DNA of 64,000 nt. Source: DATLLN01 sp963797175. Its GTDB lineage: Bacteria; Actinomycetota; Thermoleophilia; Gaiellales; JAICJC01. The notes under the pieces are model-generated. The model did not search any database, was not told the DNA's origin, and saw only the letters and a program-made list of their open reading frames with translations. Shown here piece after piece: positions 17,243-26,560 of the stretch. Made by a program: the position numbers and the translations under genes. The stretch is taken from contig CAWCOL010000009.1 in assembly GCA_963797175.1 (NCBI GenBank), positions 1,302,001-1,366,000 of the forward strand. The letters are read 5' to 3'. Position 1 is the stretch's first letter. The number at the start of each line of letters is the position of its first letter.

Positions 17243-18018
17243 CAGGGGTGCAGCGTGCGCCCGTACAGCTCGAGCAGCCGCAGCCAGTGGCGCTCGGCGG
17301 AGGGCTCGTCGTAGACCGGCGTGTCCGCCTGCGTCCAGCCGTGCCCGGCGCCGACGTAGAGCTCCGCGGTGTGCCGCACGTGCGCCTCGGCCAGGCTCTG
17401 CGTCAGCCGCGCCATCTGCTCGGGCGGCATCGACCGGTCGTTGTCGGCGTGGCCGATGTAGAGCTCGCCCCGTGCCCGCACCGCCGCGAGGTGCGGGCTG
17501 TCCTCTCCGTCGGTCGCCACGTTGCCTCCGTGGAAGCTGGCGGCCGCGGCGACGTCGTCGGGGAACTCGCCGGCCATCCGCAGGCTGAGGCGTCCGCCCA
17601 TGCAGTACCCGACCGTGCCGATCGGGCCGGCCGTGGCCTCCGGTCGGCCGCGCAGGAACGCGAGCCACGCCCGCGCATCGGCGTTCGCCGCCTCGGGCGT
17701 GACCAGCTTGATCATCGGCCCGAGGGTCCCGAACAGCGAGCCGCGATCGGCCGAGCGGAGCCGCTCCTCGATGTTCTCGATCAGCGGCACGCGCCCGCTG
17801 CGATGCAGGACGTTCGGCGCGAGCACGCAGTACCCGGCACCCGCCAACCGGCCGACGTGCGCCTCCAGCGCAGGCCGGATGCCGTACGCGTCCATGTAGA
17901 GCAGCACCGCCGGATGCGGGCCGCCCGCCGCCGGAAACGCCAGCACCGCATCGGCCGTGCCGTCCTCGGTGGGGACGTCCACCATCTCGCAGGTCACCTG
18001 GTCACCGGGCGCACTCAT
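17242..18018 (-). CDS. dienelactone hydrolase-family protein
   Basis: The 258-residue alpha/beta hydrolase has the cysteine nucleophile elbow GYCMGGRLS near 137 and the terminal AGHGWT histidine, the Cys-His-Asp triad of dienelactone hydrolase. It probably cleaves a lactone or ester; related proteins act in aromatic-compound degradation, but no ring-cleavage genes are nearby. It is divergent from the M16 peptidase, with 42 bases between the starts. Confidence 0.85.
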   Translation of the reverse strand: MSAPGDQVTCEMVDVPTEDGTADAVLAFPAAGGPHPAVLLYMDAYGIRPALEAHVGRLAGAGYCVLAPNVLHRSGRVPLIENIEERLRSADRGSLFGTLGPMIKLVTPEAANADARAWLAFLRGRPEATAGPIGTVGYCMGGRLSLRMAGEFPDDVAAAASFHGGNVATDGEDSPHLAAVRARGELYIGHADNDRSMPPEQMARLTQSLAEAHVRHTAELYVGAGHGWTQADTPVYDEPSAERHWLRLLELYGRTLHP

Positions 18019-18060
18019 CGACCCGAGTCTCGCACACCGCCGCCGACTACAGTACCCGGC

Positions 18061-19323
18061 ATGTTCCAGAAGACGACGCTCCCCAACGGGCTGCGCATCG
18101 TGACGTGTCCGATGCCCGCCGCCAAGTCGGTCGCCGTGATGGTGATGGTCGCCGCCGGCAGCCGCTACGAGACCCGCGAGACCAACGGCATCGCCCACTT
18201 CGCCGAGCACATGTTCTTCAAGGGTACCGAGCGGCGCCCGACCGCCAAGGACATCTCGGCCGAGGTTGACGGCATCGGCGGCGAGTTCAACGCCTTCACC
18301 GGCAAGGAGTACACCGGGTACTACATCAAGTGCGCCGCGGAGCACCGGTCGCTGGCGCTCGACGTGCTCGCCGACCAGCTGCTGGCCTCCCGGTTCGACC
18401 CGGAGGAGATCGAGCGCGAGAAGGGCGTGATCGTCGAGGAGCTGAACATGTATGTGGACACGCCCCGCGACCACGTGGACGGGGTCTACGACCAGCTTCT
18501 GTTCGGCGATCAGCCGCTGGGCTGGGACATCATCGGCACCAAGGAGACGATCCGCGGCGCCGAACGGCAGACGTTCCTCGACTACCTCCAGGCGTGGTAC
18601 GCGCCGCGCCGGCTGGTGGTCGGCGCCGCCGGCGCGGTGGACGACTCGTTCGCCGCCGAGGTGGAGCAGGCGTTCGGCAGCCTGGAGGACCGCGAGACCG
18701 GTTCCGCGCTGCCCGTGCACGCAGTACAGACCGAGCCCCGCGTCAGCCTCGAGACCCGCGACTCCGACCAGGCGCACCTGCGGCTGGGCGTCCGCGGCAT
18801 CCAGACGACCAGCCCCGACCGCTACGCGATGCAGGTGCTGACGTCGGTGCTCGGCGGCGGCATGTCGTCGCGCCTCTTCACCGAGGTGCGGGAGCGGCTG
18901 GGCCTGGCGTACTACGTCTACGGCCACCATCAGAGCTACGAGGACGCCGGCACGCTGTTCTCACAGGCGGGCGTGGACATCAAGCGCATCGACCAGGCGG
19001 TCTCGACCATCGTCGGTGAGTTCCGCAAGATCGCCGCCGAGCCGGTGCCGGCCGACGAGCTGCGGCGCTGCAAGAACTACCTGAAGGGCCGGCTCGTGCT
19101 CCAGCTCGAGGACCCGCGCGGCCTGCTCATGTTCGGGCTGCGGCGCGAGGTGCTGGAGAACCGGCTGGTCGAGCCGGAGGAGCTGCTGGAGGCGATCGAA
19201 GCGGTCAGCGCCGAGGACGTCCAGCGGGTCGCGCGGCAGGTGATCGTGGACGACGGGCTGAACTTCGCCCTGGTCGGCCCGTTCGACGACCAGCAGCGCT
19301 TCCTCGACCTGCTGGTCGCCTAG
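18061..19323 (+). CDS. M16-family zinc metallopeptidase (processing-peptidase-like)
   Basis: The 420-residue protein has the inverted zinc motif HFAEH near residues 47-51 and the third ligand Glu in EELNMY near 125, plus the inactive second half with SSRLFTEVRERLGLAYYVYG. Length and layout match the single-domain-pair M16B peptidases common in actinobacteria and related to mitochondrial processing peptidase. In other actinobacteria the gene often follows pnp or dapB, neither of which is present here. The frame is complete, and the ATG lies eight bases after a TACAGTA string. Confidence 0.92.
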   Translation: MFQKTTLPNGLRIVTCPMPAAKSVAVMVMVAAGSRYETRETNGIAHFAEHMFFKGTERRPTAKDISAEVDGIGGEFNAFTGKEYTGYYIKCAAEHRSLALDVLADQLLASRFDPEEIEREKGVIVEELNMYVDTPRDHVDGVYDQLLFGDQPLGWDIIGTKETIRGAERQTFLDYLQAWYAPRRLVVGAAGAVDDSFAAEVEQAFGSLEDRETGSALPVHAVQTEPRVSLETRDSDQAHLRLGVRGIQTTSPDRYAMQVLTSVLGGGMSSRLFTEVRERLGLAYYVYGHHQSYEDAGTLFSQAGVDIKRIDQAVSTIVGEFRKIAAEPVPADELRRCKNYLKGRLVLQLEDPRGLLMFGLRREVLENRLVEPEELLEAIEAVSAEDVQRVARQVIVDDGLNFALVGPFDDQQRFLDLLVA

Positions 19324-19334
19324 CGCCATTCGAT

Positions 19335-20480
19335 CTAGCGGATCTCGAGGTCGTAGTCGAAGTCGGTCAGCACCTCGCGGCCGTCCTCGGTGACGAGGAT
19401 CAGGTCCTCGAGGCGAACGCCGCCGAAGTCCTTGCGGTAGACGCCCGGCTCGTTGGTGACGACGTCGAACGGCTCCAGGCTGGGGCTGCCGCCCAGGCCC
19501 ATGTAGGGAGGCTCGTGGACGTCGAACCCGACGCCGTGGCCGAGCCCGTGGAAGAAGTCCTCGTCCAGCGACTCGCCTTTGGCCAGCCCCCGCGTCGTGC
19601 GGAACCCGCCCGCCTCGATCACGTCGCAGGCCACCTCCCACGGGGTCGCGCCGGGGACGCCGGGGCCGATCGCCTCGGTGCTGCGCTTGAGCGTCTCCAG
19701 GATCACCTCGTGCATGTGCAGCAGCCGCTCGGGGGCCTCGCCGAAGCAGAACGTGCGGGTCATGTCGGCGCAGAACCGCGACTCGGAGTGCCGGGGAAAG
19801 ATGTCGATGATGATCGGCTCGTGCGGGCGGATCGGGCCGCTGCCCAGATCGTGGACGCGCGCCCCTTCAGGGCCGGCGCCGACGATGGGCGGCTCGCCCT
19901 CGCAGCCGTGGCGGCGGAGCGTCGAGACGATCTCGTCGCGGACGCGCTCGCACGTGAGCGGCTCGCCGTCGAGCACCAGGTCGCCGCCGCTCGGAGCCGC
20001 CGACCCGATCAGCTCGCGGGCGGCGGTGAACGCCGCCTCTGTCGCTCGCTGGGCCAGCTTCATGCCGTCGAGCTGGGAGGGCGTCTTGCGGCGGCGCCGC
20101 GCCTCGAAGGCCTCGCGGTCAGGCGTCACCACGACGTCGTGCCCGCGCAGGTAGTCGGCGAGGCCCAGCGGGAACGTGGGCGGCACCCGCACCTTGGTCA
20201 GCCCGGCCTTCTCGAGCATCCGCCGCACGCCCTCCATTTCGGCCTCGTCGACCGGCATCCCGCCGCGCACGAGCTCGCGCATGCCGAACTCGTCGTCGCG
20301 CCAGACCTCGTCAACCGGCGAATCGCGGCGCATCACCTCGGCCTCGAGCACGTTGGCGACGACGATGCTGGTGCCGTCCCGCTCGATGTACGTGTACGGG
20401 TCGGTGCACGCGACTCCGGTGGCGATGAACATGTCGGCGTCGCGCTGCGAGTCGGCATGGATCAGCAGTCCTCTGGGCAT
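19335..20480 (-). CDS. M24-family aminopeptidase (Xaa-Pro peptidase type)
   Basis: The 381-residue protein has an N-terminal creatinase-like domain and a C-terminal pita-bread catalytic domain. The metal ligands are visible in order: Asp in IIIDIFPRH, Asp in CADMTRTF, His in FHGLGHGVGF, Glu in VTNEPGVY and Glu in GVRLEDL. It removes N-terminal residues before proline or cleaves related dipeptides. Tail-to-tail with the M16 gene. The ATG at 20480 and the MobA-like ATG at 20520 are 39 bases apart, so promoters are shared. Confidence 0.9.
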   Translation of the reverse strand: MPRGLLIHADSQRDADMFIATGVACTDPYTYIERDGTSIVVANVLEAEVMRRDSPVDEVWRDDEFGMRELVRGGMPVDEAEMEGVRRMLEKAGLTKVRVPPTFPLGLADYLRGHDVVVTPDREAFEARRRRKTPSQLDGMKLAQRATEAAFTAARELIGSAAPSGGDLVLDGEPLTCERVRDEIVSTLRRHGCEGEPPIVGAGPEGARVHDLGSGPIRPHEPIIIDIFPRHSESRFCADMTRTFCFGEAPERLLHMHEVILETLKRSTEAIGPGVPGATPWEVACDVIEAGGFRTTRGLAKGESLDEDFFHGLGHGVGFDVHEPPYMGLGGSPSLEPFDVVTNEPGVYRKDFGGVRLEDLILVTEDGREVLTDFDYDLEIR

Positions 20481-20519
20481 CCCGGCACGCTACCACGGGG
20501 TGATACGGTCGCCCGCGCG

Positions 20520-21038
20520 ATGCGGGTGGCGACGATCGTGCTGGCGGCGGGCGAGGGCAGGCGCTTCGGAGGCGCCGTCAAGCAGCTGCACCCGGTGGGG
20601 GACCGGCCGATGCTGGAACGCGTGCTGGCGGCCGCCGCGGGCGGCGGCGTCGGCGAGCTGATCGTCGTGCTCGGCGCCAACGCCGATCGCGTCCAGGCCG
20701 CGGTCGAGCTGCACGGCGCCCGTCCGGTCGTCGCCGAGCGGTGGGCGGAAGGGCAGGCCGCCTCGCTCGCGGCCGGGCTGGCGGCCACCGACGCCGATGC
20801 CGTGGTCGTGGTGCTGGGCGACGGGCCCGCGCTCGATCCCCGGGCGGTGCGCCGCGTGGCCGCGGCGACGGGCGCCGCGGCGGCCGACTACGGCGAAGGC
20901 CGCTCGCACCCGGTGCGCATCCCGCGGTCGCTGTGGCCCAGCCTCGCCGTCACCGGCGAGACGCCGGGGCGCGCCCTCGCGGTCGAACTGGTCGACTGCC
21001 GCGACCTGCCCGCACCGGGCGACGTGGACTACGCCTGA
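20520..21038 (+). CDS. MobA/MocA-like nucleotidyltransferase
   Basis: The 172-residue protein opens with TIVLAAGEGRRFGGAVKQL, the nucleotide-binding signature of the MobA/MocA family, then VVVVLGDGPALDP, the metal-binding aspartate strand. Members attach CMP or GMP to molybdopterin or activate similar compounds. It is a little shorter than usual (about 190-200), and GDQP is replaced by GDGP. No other molybdenum cofactor genes are present, so the substrate is uncertain. Confidence 0.75.
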   Translation: MRVATIVLAAGEGRRFGGAVKQLHPVGDRPMLERVLAAAAGGGVGELIVVLGANADRVQAAVELHGARPVVAERWAEGQAASLAAGLAATDADAVVVVLGDGPALDPRAVRRVAAATGAAAADYGEGRSHPVRIPRSLWPSLAVTGETPGRALAVELVDCRDLPAPGDVDYA

Positions 21039-21265
21039 GTACGGATCTGCAGCCGCACCTTGTCCACCAGGTCGGCGGGCACGGGGTCACCGCAGCACAC
21101 GGTCTTGACGGTCTCGCGCAACTGCGCCTCGAAGTGGTAGCGGTCGCGACAGTAGTCGCACTCCCCCAGATGCACCTCGATCATGCCCACCTCGTCAGGG
21201 GTGAGCGATCGGTCGAGGTACGCCTGCAGCTGGAGCTCGACGCCCTTGCAGGGGTCAGCGTTCAC
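21029..21265 (-). CDS. zinc-binding anti-sigma factor (RsrA-like)
   Basis: The 78-residue product contains the zinc-associated anti-sigma motif His-x3-Cys-x2-Cys as HLGECDYC (about 32-39), plus Cys6 near the start and a VCC pair near 57. RsrA-type proteins hold SigR inactive until thiol oxidation ejects the zinc. The GTG start overlaps the sigma gene stop as GTGA, the usual sigma/anti-sigma coupling. Redox sensing is inferred from the motif and partner. Confidence 0.85.
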   Translation of the reverse strand: MNADPCKGVELQLQAYLDRSLTPDEVGMIEVHLGECDYCRDRYHFEAQLRETVKTVCCGDPVPADLVDKVRLQIRTQA

Positions 21266-21870
21266 GTTGTCCCTCCTGAGATGCCCTCGGCCAGCGCCCG
21301 CTTGAGCAGGCGTCGGCCGCGGTGCAGCCGTGACATCACCGTGCCGATCGGCACGTCCAGGATGTCGGCGGCATCCTGGTATGAGAAGTCCCCGACGTCG
21401 ACCAGCACGACGACCTCGCGGAAGTTCTCCGGGAGCTCCTCGAGCGCCTCGAGGATCGCCTCGCCGGACAACCGGTTCAGCACCACGTCATGCGGCTGGG
21501 GGGATCCCCCGCCCGCCGCCAGCCGGTCGTAGAGCACGTACTCGCTCTGGTCGTCCAGCGGCTCGATCGCCGGCCGGCGGCTCTGCCGGCGGGCCTCGTC
21601 CAGATAGACGTTGCGCAGGATCGTGGCCAGCCACGCGGCCAGGTTCGTGCCCGGCCGGTAGCTCTCCCAGGCACGCAGCGCCCGCAGGTAGGTCTCCTGC
21701 ACCAGCTCCTCGGCCTGCTGCGACGAACCGGACAGCCGCAGGGCGATCCGGTAGAGCTGATCGGCGTGCCCGAGCGCCTCCTCCTCGAAGGGCGCCCGCG
21801 CCGCATCCGGGAGTTGCTGGGCCACGGTCATCACGCTATCAGGGACCAACGAGCGGGCCGCGCGATCCAT
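21262..21870 (-). CDS. SigR/SigH-type ECF sigma factor
   Basis: The product (about 202 residues) has region 2 helices with AEELVQETYLRALRAWESYRPGTNL, a sequence close to SigR/SigH, and region 4 as FSYQDAADILDVPIGTVMSRLHRGR. It would direct transcription of thiol-oxidative-stress genes under control of the downstream anti-sigma factor. The ATG at 21870 is used; 21831 also gives a plausible 189-residue form and neither has a good ribosome-binding site. It is divergent from nadB. Confidence 0.88.
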   Translation of the reverse strand: MDRAARSLVPDSVMTVAQQLPDAARAPFEEEALGHADQLYRIALRLSGSSQQAEELVQETYLRALRAWESYRPGTNLAAWLATILRNVYLDEARRQSRRPAIEPLDDQSEYVLYDRLAAGGGSPQPHDVVLNRLSGEAILEALEELPENFREVVVLVDVGDFSYQDAADILDVPIGTVMSRLHRGRRLLKRALAEGISGGTT

Positions 21871-21913
21871 TCCCCCACGAGTTTTAGTCACTTGGTCTAG
21901 TATTCGGGATGCG

Positions 21914-23386
21914 GTGAGCACCCGAGAAGGCCTCCACCCCGATCTGCTGGTCGCCGGCGCAGGAATCGCCGGCCTCTACGCCGCCGTGTGCGCGGCCGAG
22001 CGCGGCGCGCGGGTGGCGCTGGTCACCAAGGGGTCGCTGCGGCTCTCGAACTCGTTCTACGCCCAGGGCGGCGTCGCCGCGGCGGTCGGCCCGGACGACT
22101 CGACCGAGGAACACCTGGCCGACACGCTGCGGGCCGGCCGCGGGCTGTGCGACCCGGCGGCGGTGCGCGTCCTGGTCGAGGACGGCCCGGCCCGGATGGC
22201 GCACCTGGAGCGGCTGGGCGTCCAGTTCGACCGCGAGTCGGACGGCACCACCGCGCTCGGTCGCGAAGGCGGCCACGGGCGGCGGCGCATCCTGCACGCC
22301 GGCGGCTCCGCGACCGGCGAGGCGATCGCCGAGGCGCTGATCGCCCGGGTCGTGGCCGAGCCGAGGATCACGGTGCTCGAACACACCGCCGTGCTCGGCC
22401 TGATCGCCGACGGCGACGGCTGCGCCGGGGCCTGGGTGCTGGGCCACGACGAGCTGATTGCGGTGCAAAGCCGGATGACGCTACTCGCCACCGGCGGTGC
22501 GGGCGGCCTGTTCCTGCGCACCACCAACCCGCCCGGGGCGCTGGGCGACGGGATCGCCCTCGCGCAGCGGGCCGGCGCCGCCGCCCGCGACATGGAGTTC
22601 GTGCAGTTCCACCCGACGGCGCTGGCCGTCGGCGAGCGCGCCTTCCTGGTGTCCGAGGCCGTCCGCGGCGAGGGCGCCCGGCTGGTGGACGATCACGGCG
22701 AGCGGTTCGTGGACGAGCTGGCACCGCGGGACGTCGTCGCCCGGACGATCCAGGAGCGGCTGGCGCTGGGCGTCGCCAGCTACCTCGACCTCTCCCACCT
22801 CGACCCGCAGGCCGTGCGCCGCCGCTTCCCCAACCTGGTCGCCGGCGTCGCCGCGGCGGGCATCGACCTGACCCGCGACCGCGTCCCGGTCGCGCCGGCA
22901 GCCCACTACCTGATGGGCGGCATCGAGACCGACCTGGACGGCGCCTCGACGCTGCCCGGGCTGTACGCGGCCGGCGAGTGCGCCTCCAGCGGCGTGCACG
23001 GCGCCAACCGGCTGGCCTCGAACTCGCTGCTCGAATGCTTCGTCTTCTCCCGCCGCGCCGTCGAGCGAGGACTGGACGGCGATGCCCACGTGGCGGACGC
23101 GGCCACGCCGCCGGTGCCGCGTGCGCTGGCGCCGCTGCCGGAGCTGCGGACGCGGATGTGGGAGGGCGCCGGCCCGGTGCGCGACGCCGCCGGACTGAGC
23201 GGGCTGTGCGACTGGCTGGACGACCTCCCGGAGACGAACCCGGTCGCGGTCGCCCGGATGATCGCCCGCTCGGCGCTGCGCCGCGAGGAGTCCCGCGGCG
23301 CGCACGTCCGCTCCGACTTCCCGCTGGAGAGCGCGGAGCTGGGAAGGAGCATGCGATGCCCGTCGCCGCAGACCTCGACCGTGTGA
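21914..23386 (+). CDS. nadB: L-aspartate oxidase
   Basis: Oxidises L-aspartate to iminoaspartate, the first step of NAD synthesis. The 490-residue flavoprotein has the FAD site LLVAGAGIAGLYAAV at the N-terminus, SNSFYAQGGVAA, the substrate region EFVQFHPTAL near 230 and GVHGANRLASNSLLE near 360. The GTG at 21914 follows TAGTAT (21898-21903), a possible -10 element, by ten bases, so the message may be nearly leaderless. The gene overlaps nadC by 31 bases and heads nadB-nadC-nadA. Confidence 0.95.
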   Translation: MSTREGLHPDLLVAGAGIAGLYAAVCAAERGARVALVTKGSLRLSNSFYAQGGVAAAVGPDDSTEEHLADTLRAGRGLCDPAAVRVLVEDGPARMAHLERLGVQFDRESDGTTALGREGGHGRRRILHAGGSATGEAIAEALIARVVAEPRITVLEHTAVLGLIADGDGCAGAWVLGHDELIAVQSRMTLLATGGAGGLFLRTTNPPGALGDGIALAQRAGAAARDMEFVQFHPTALAVGERAFLVSEAVRGEGARLVDDHGERFVDELAPRDVVARTIQERLALGVASYLDLSHLDPQAVRRRFPNLVAGVAAAGIDLTRDRVPVAPAAHYLMGGIETDLDGASTLPGLYAAGECASSGVHGANRLASNSLLECFVFSRRAVERGLDGDAHVADAATPPVPRALAPLPELRTRMWEGAGPVRDAAGLSGLCDWLDDLPETNPVAVARMIARSALRREESRGAHVRSDFPLESAELGRSMRCPSPQTSTV

Positions 23387-24201
23387 TCGACCTCGCCCTG
23401 GCGGAGGACGTCGGCGAGGGCGACGTCACCACCGACGCGATCGTGCCCGAGGGCCTGACCGGCACCGCCGGCGTCGTGCTCCGCGAGCCCGGGGTGATCT
23501 GCGGGCTGGACGCGGCGCTGGCCGTCGTGCGCCGGCTCGACCCGGAGGCGACGATGGACGTGCTCGAGGCCGACGGCGCGCGGATGGTCGCCGCGCCCCG
23601 CACCGTGGCCCGCATCCACGGCTCGATGCGGGCGCTGCTGACCGGCGAGCGCCTCGCGCTGAACCTGCTCCAGCGCATGTCGGGCATCGCCACCGCCACC
23701 CGCGCCTACGTCGACGCCGTGGACGGCACCGCCGTCGCCGTGCTGGACACGCGCAAGACCGCGCCCGGCCTGCGCGCGTTCGACCGCCACGCGGTCGCCT
23801 GCGGCGGCGGCGTCAACCACCGCTTCGGCCTGCACGACGCCGTGCTGATCAAGGACAACCACGTCGCGGTGGCCGGCGGCGTCGGCGAGGCCGTCCGCGC
23901 CGTCCGGGCCGCGCAACCGGGGCTGCCGGTGGAGGTCGAGGTGGACACCCTGGCGCAGCTCGACGAGGCGCTGGCGGAGTCCCCGGAGACGATCCTGCTC
24001 GACAACATGCCGCCCGAGATCCTGCGCCGCGCCGTGCTGGCCACCGCCGGCCGCGCCCGGCTGGAGGCATCCGGCGGGATCACCCTGGACACGATCCGCG
24101 CCGTCGCGGAGACCGGCGTGGACGCCGTCTCGGTCGGCGCCCTGACCCATTCCGTCCGCGCACTCGATGTCGCTCTGGAGGTGGAGCCATCACCGTCATG
24201 A
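23356..24201 (+). CDS. nadC: nicotinate-nucleotide pyrophosphorylase (carboxylating)
   Basis: Converts quinolinate and PRPP to nicotinate mononucleotide. The 281-residue product has LAEDVGEGDVTTDAIV at the N-terminus, LNLLQRMSGIAT, DTRKTAPGLRAFDRHAV with the quinolinate-binding Arg/Lys residues, and EASGGITLDTIRAVAETGVD near the end. GGAAGGAG precedes the ATG at 23356. The stop overlaps the nadA ATG (ATGA). Confidence 0.96.
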   Translation: MPVAADLDRVIDLALAEDVGEGDVTTDAIVPEGLTGTAGVVLREPGVICGLDAALAVVRRLDPEATMDVLEADGARMVAAPRTVARIHGSMRALLTGERLALNLLQRMSGIATATRAYVDAVDGTAVAVLDTRKTAPGLRAFDRHAVACGGGVNHRFGLHDAVLIKDNHVAVAGGVGEAVRAVRAAQPGLPVEVEVDTLAQLDEALAESPETILLDNMPPEILRRAVLATAGRARLEASGGITLDTIRAVAETGVDAVSVGALTHSVRALDVALEVEPSPS

Positions 24202-25148
24202 CCCCCGATACCACCGCGCTCCACGACGAGGTGCGCGCGCTGGCCGCCGAGCGCTCGGCCGTGATCCTGGCGCACAACTACCAGGTGCCCGAGGTGCAGG
24301 ACGTGGCGGACTTCGTCGGCGACTCGCTCGGGCTCTCGCTGGAGGCCGCCGCCACGGACGCCGACGTGATCGTCTTCGCCGGCGTGCACTTCATGGCCGA
24401 GACCGCGGCCATCCTCTGCCCCGAGAAGACCGTGCTGATCCCCGATCCGGACGCCGGCTGCTCGCTGGCCGCCTCGATCGACGCCGAGGCCCTGGCCGCC
24501 TGGAAGGCGGAGAATCCCGGCGCGGTCGTCGTCTCCTACGTCAACACCACCGCCGAGGTGAAGGCGCTGTCCGACTACTGCTGCACCTCGGGCAACGCCC
24601 AGAAAGTGATCGAGGCGGTGCCGGAGGATCGCGACATCCTGTTCCTGCCCGACCTCTTCCTCGGCTCCTACCTGGAGCGCATCACCGGCCGCAAGATGAA
24701 GATCTGGCCGGGCGAGTGCCATGTCCACGCCGGCATCCGCCCCGACGACGTCAACCGGATGATGGCCGAGCGGCCCGGCGTCGACCTGCTGATCCACCCC
24801 GAGTGCGGCTGCGCCAGCCAGTGCATGTACGCCGCCGCGCACGACCCGCAGCTGGCGCGGACGACCCACGTGCTGTCGACCGAGGGCATGGTGCGCTTCG
24901 CCCAGAGCTCGCCGAACCAGGAGTTCGTCGTGGCGACGGAGACCGGCATCCTCCACCGGCTGCGCAAGGAGGCGCCGGAGAAGCGCTTCGCCGCGATGAG
25001 CGAGCGGGCCGTCTGCCGCTACATGAAGATGATCTCGCTGGAGAAGGTGCGCGACTCCCTGCGCGACCTGCGCCATCACGTCACCGTCGAGCCGGAGCTG
25101 GCCGCGCGCGCCCGCGGGGCGATCGAGCGGATGGTCGAGATCACCTGA
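24198..25148 (+). CDS. nadA: quinolinate synthase A
   Basis: Condenses iminoaspartate with dihydroxyacetone phosphate to quinolinate using a [4Fe-4S] cluster. In the 316-residue product the three cluster cysteines are in SDYCCTSGN (about 127), HPECGCASQC (about 200) and AVCRYMKM (about 272). LAHNYQVPEVQDVADFVGDS is the conserved N-terminal substrate region. The stop TGA overlaps a CTG of the mqnB frame as CTGA, tying NAD synthesis and menaquinone genes into one operon. Confidence 0.96.
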   Translation: MTPDTTALHDEVRALAAERSAVILAHNYQVPEVQDVADFVGDSLGLSLEAAATDADVIVFAGVHFMAETAAILCPEKTVLIPDPDAGCSLAASIDAEALAAWKAENPGAVVVSYVNTTAEVKALSDYCCTSGNAQKVIEAVPEDRDILFLPDLFLGSYLERITGRKMKIWPGECHVHAGIRPDDVNRMMAERPGVDLLIHPECGCASQCMYAAAHDPQLARTTHVLSTEGMVRFAQSSPNQEFVVATETGILHRLRKEAPEKRFAAMSERAVCRYMKMISLEKVRDSLRDLRHHVTVEPELAARARGAIERMVEIT

Positions 25149-25708
25149 GCGGCGCGCCCCTGATCCTCGTCCCCACCGAGCACGAGGCGCAGCGGCTCGA
25201 CCTGGGAACGGCGGCCGTCGAGGTGTGCGGCTTCGGCCTGGTCGAGGCGGCGGTGGGGGCGGCGGCCGCGTTCGCACAGCACCGGCCCGCCCGGGCGCTG
25301 CTGGTGGGGAGCGCCGGTACGTACGACGCCCTGCGGGCGCCGGTGGGGACGGCGCTGGTGGCGTCGGCCGTGCGCTGCGTCGGCATCGGCGTCGGCGGGC
25401 GCAGCGCCGCGGAGCTGGGCTGGACGGCGAGCGACGTGGTCGAGCTGGACGGCGACGGCGGCGAGCTGCTGTCGGTTGCGGCGGGCTCGGAGAGCGCCGA
25501 CGAGGCCCTGCGCCGCGCCGAGCGCCACCCGGACGCCGTGGGCGAGGAGATGGAGGGCTTCGCGGTGGCCACGGCCGCCCGCCGGTTCGGCGTCGAGCTG
25601 CGGATCGTGCGCGGCATCTCCAACCTCGCCGGCGACCGCGAGCGAGAGCGCTGGCGGATGGACGACGCCCTCCGCGCCGCCGCCGGGCTCGCTCGGACGA
25701 TGCTCTAA
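25145..25708 (+). CDS. mqnB: futalosine hydrolase, probable CTG start
   Basis: Removes adenine or hypoxanthine from (aminodeoxy)futalosine in the futalosine route to menaquinone. The product (about 187 residues) is nucleoside-phosphorylase-like: LLVGSAGTYDA near 50, the catalytic region GEEMEGFAVA near 135, and RGISNLAGDRERERW with the base-contacting Asp. The adjacent mqnD supports the assignment. No ATG, GTG or TTG is available; candidates are CTG at 25145 (overlapping the nadA stop as CTGA) or CTG at 25160, which would give the family-like start MILVPTE. Confidence 0.85.
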   Translation: MSGAPLILVPTEHEAQRLDLGTAAVEVCGFGLVEAAVGAAAAFAQHRPARALLVGSAGTYDALRAPVGTALVASAVRCVGIGVGGRSAAELGWTASDVVELDGDGGELLSVAAGSESADEALRRAERHPDAVGEEMEGFAVATAARRFGVELRIVRGISNLAGDRERERWRMDDALRAAAGLARTML

Positions 25709-25717
25709 CCTGCGGAC

Positions 25718-26560
25718 GTGCGGCTGACGCTCGGCATCTCCACCTGTCCCAACGACACCTTCGCGTTCCACGCCATCCTCGAGCGGCGGATCGACCTGCG
25801 CGGCCTCGAGTTCGACGTGGAGCTGCACGACGTGCAGGAGCTGAACGACCGGCTGATGGCCGGCCGCTACGACGTCGCCAAGGCCAGCTACCACGCGGCA
25901 CTGCTGCTGGCCGGCACCTACGGCGTGCTGCGCGTCGGCTCGGCGCTGGGCTTCGGGGTGGGCCCGCTGCTGGTGTCCGCGCGGCCGGGTGCGACCGTGA
26001 CGCCCGCCAGCCGCGTGCTCTGCCCCGGCCCGACGACGACGGCGACGCTGCTCTTCCGCTGCCTCCACCCGGAGGCCACGGCGATCGAGCACCGGGTCTT
26101 CTCGGACATCGTGCCCGCCCTCCGGGCCGGCGAAGCCGATCTGGGCGTGCTGATCCACGAGGGACGGCTGACGTACCAGCGCGACGGCCTGTCGCTGGTC
26201 GAGGATCTCGGCACCTCGTTCGAGCGCGCATCCGGCGCGCCGGTGCCGCTGGGCGGCATCCTGGCGCGGCTCTCCTTGCCGGCGGACGTCCCCGGGCGCC
26301 TGACCGCGGTGCTCCAGGACTCGATCGCCTACGGCTGGGCGCACCGCGAGGAGACGCTGGCAACGATCCAGCGGTACGCCCAGGAGCTGGACGAGGACGT
26401 GATCTGGCCCTACGTCGAGCTCTACGTGAACCGCCACACGGTGGACTTCGGCGAGGACGGCGAGCGGGCGATCGCCACGCTGGAGGCGCAGGGCTCCCGC
26501 GCAGGGATCTTGGAGACCGGGCTGACAACGGTCCGCATCTTCGAACCGGTTCCCGCTTGA
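25718..26560 (+). CDS. mqnD: 1,4-dihydroxy-6-naphthoate synthase
   Basis: Converts cyclic dehypoxanthine futalosine to 1,4-dihydroxy-6-naphthoate in menaquinone synthesis. The 280-residue periplasmic-binding-protein-like fold has ISTCPNDTFAFHA at the N-terminus, DVAKASYHAA near 50 and GVLIHEGRLTYQ near 145, which carries the conserved catalytic histidine. The GTG at 25718 is nine bases after the mqnB stop. The remaining pathway genes (mqnA, mqnC, prenyltransferase) are not in this window. Confidence 0.94.
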   Translation: MRLTLGISTCPNDTFAFHAILERRIDLRGLEFDVELHDVQELNDRLMAGRYDVAKASYHAALLLAGTYGVLRVGSALGFGVGPLLVSARPGATVTPASRVLCPGPTTTATLLFRCLHPEATAIEHRVFSDIVPALRAGEADLGVLIHEGRLTYQRDGLSLVEDLGTSFERASGAPVPLGGILARLSLPADVPGRLTAVLQDSIAYGWAHREETLATIQRYAQELDEDVIWPYVELYVNRHTVDFGEDGERAIATLEAQGSRAGILETGLTTVRIFEPVPA

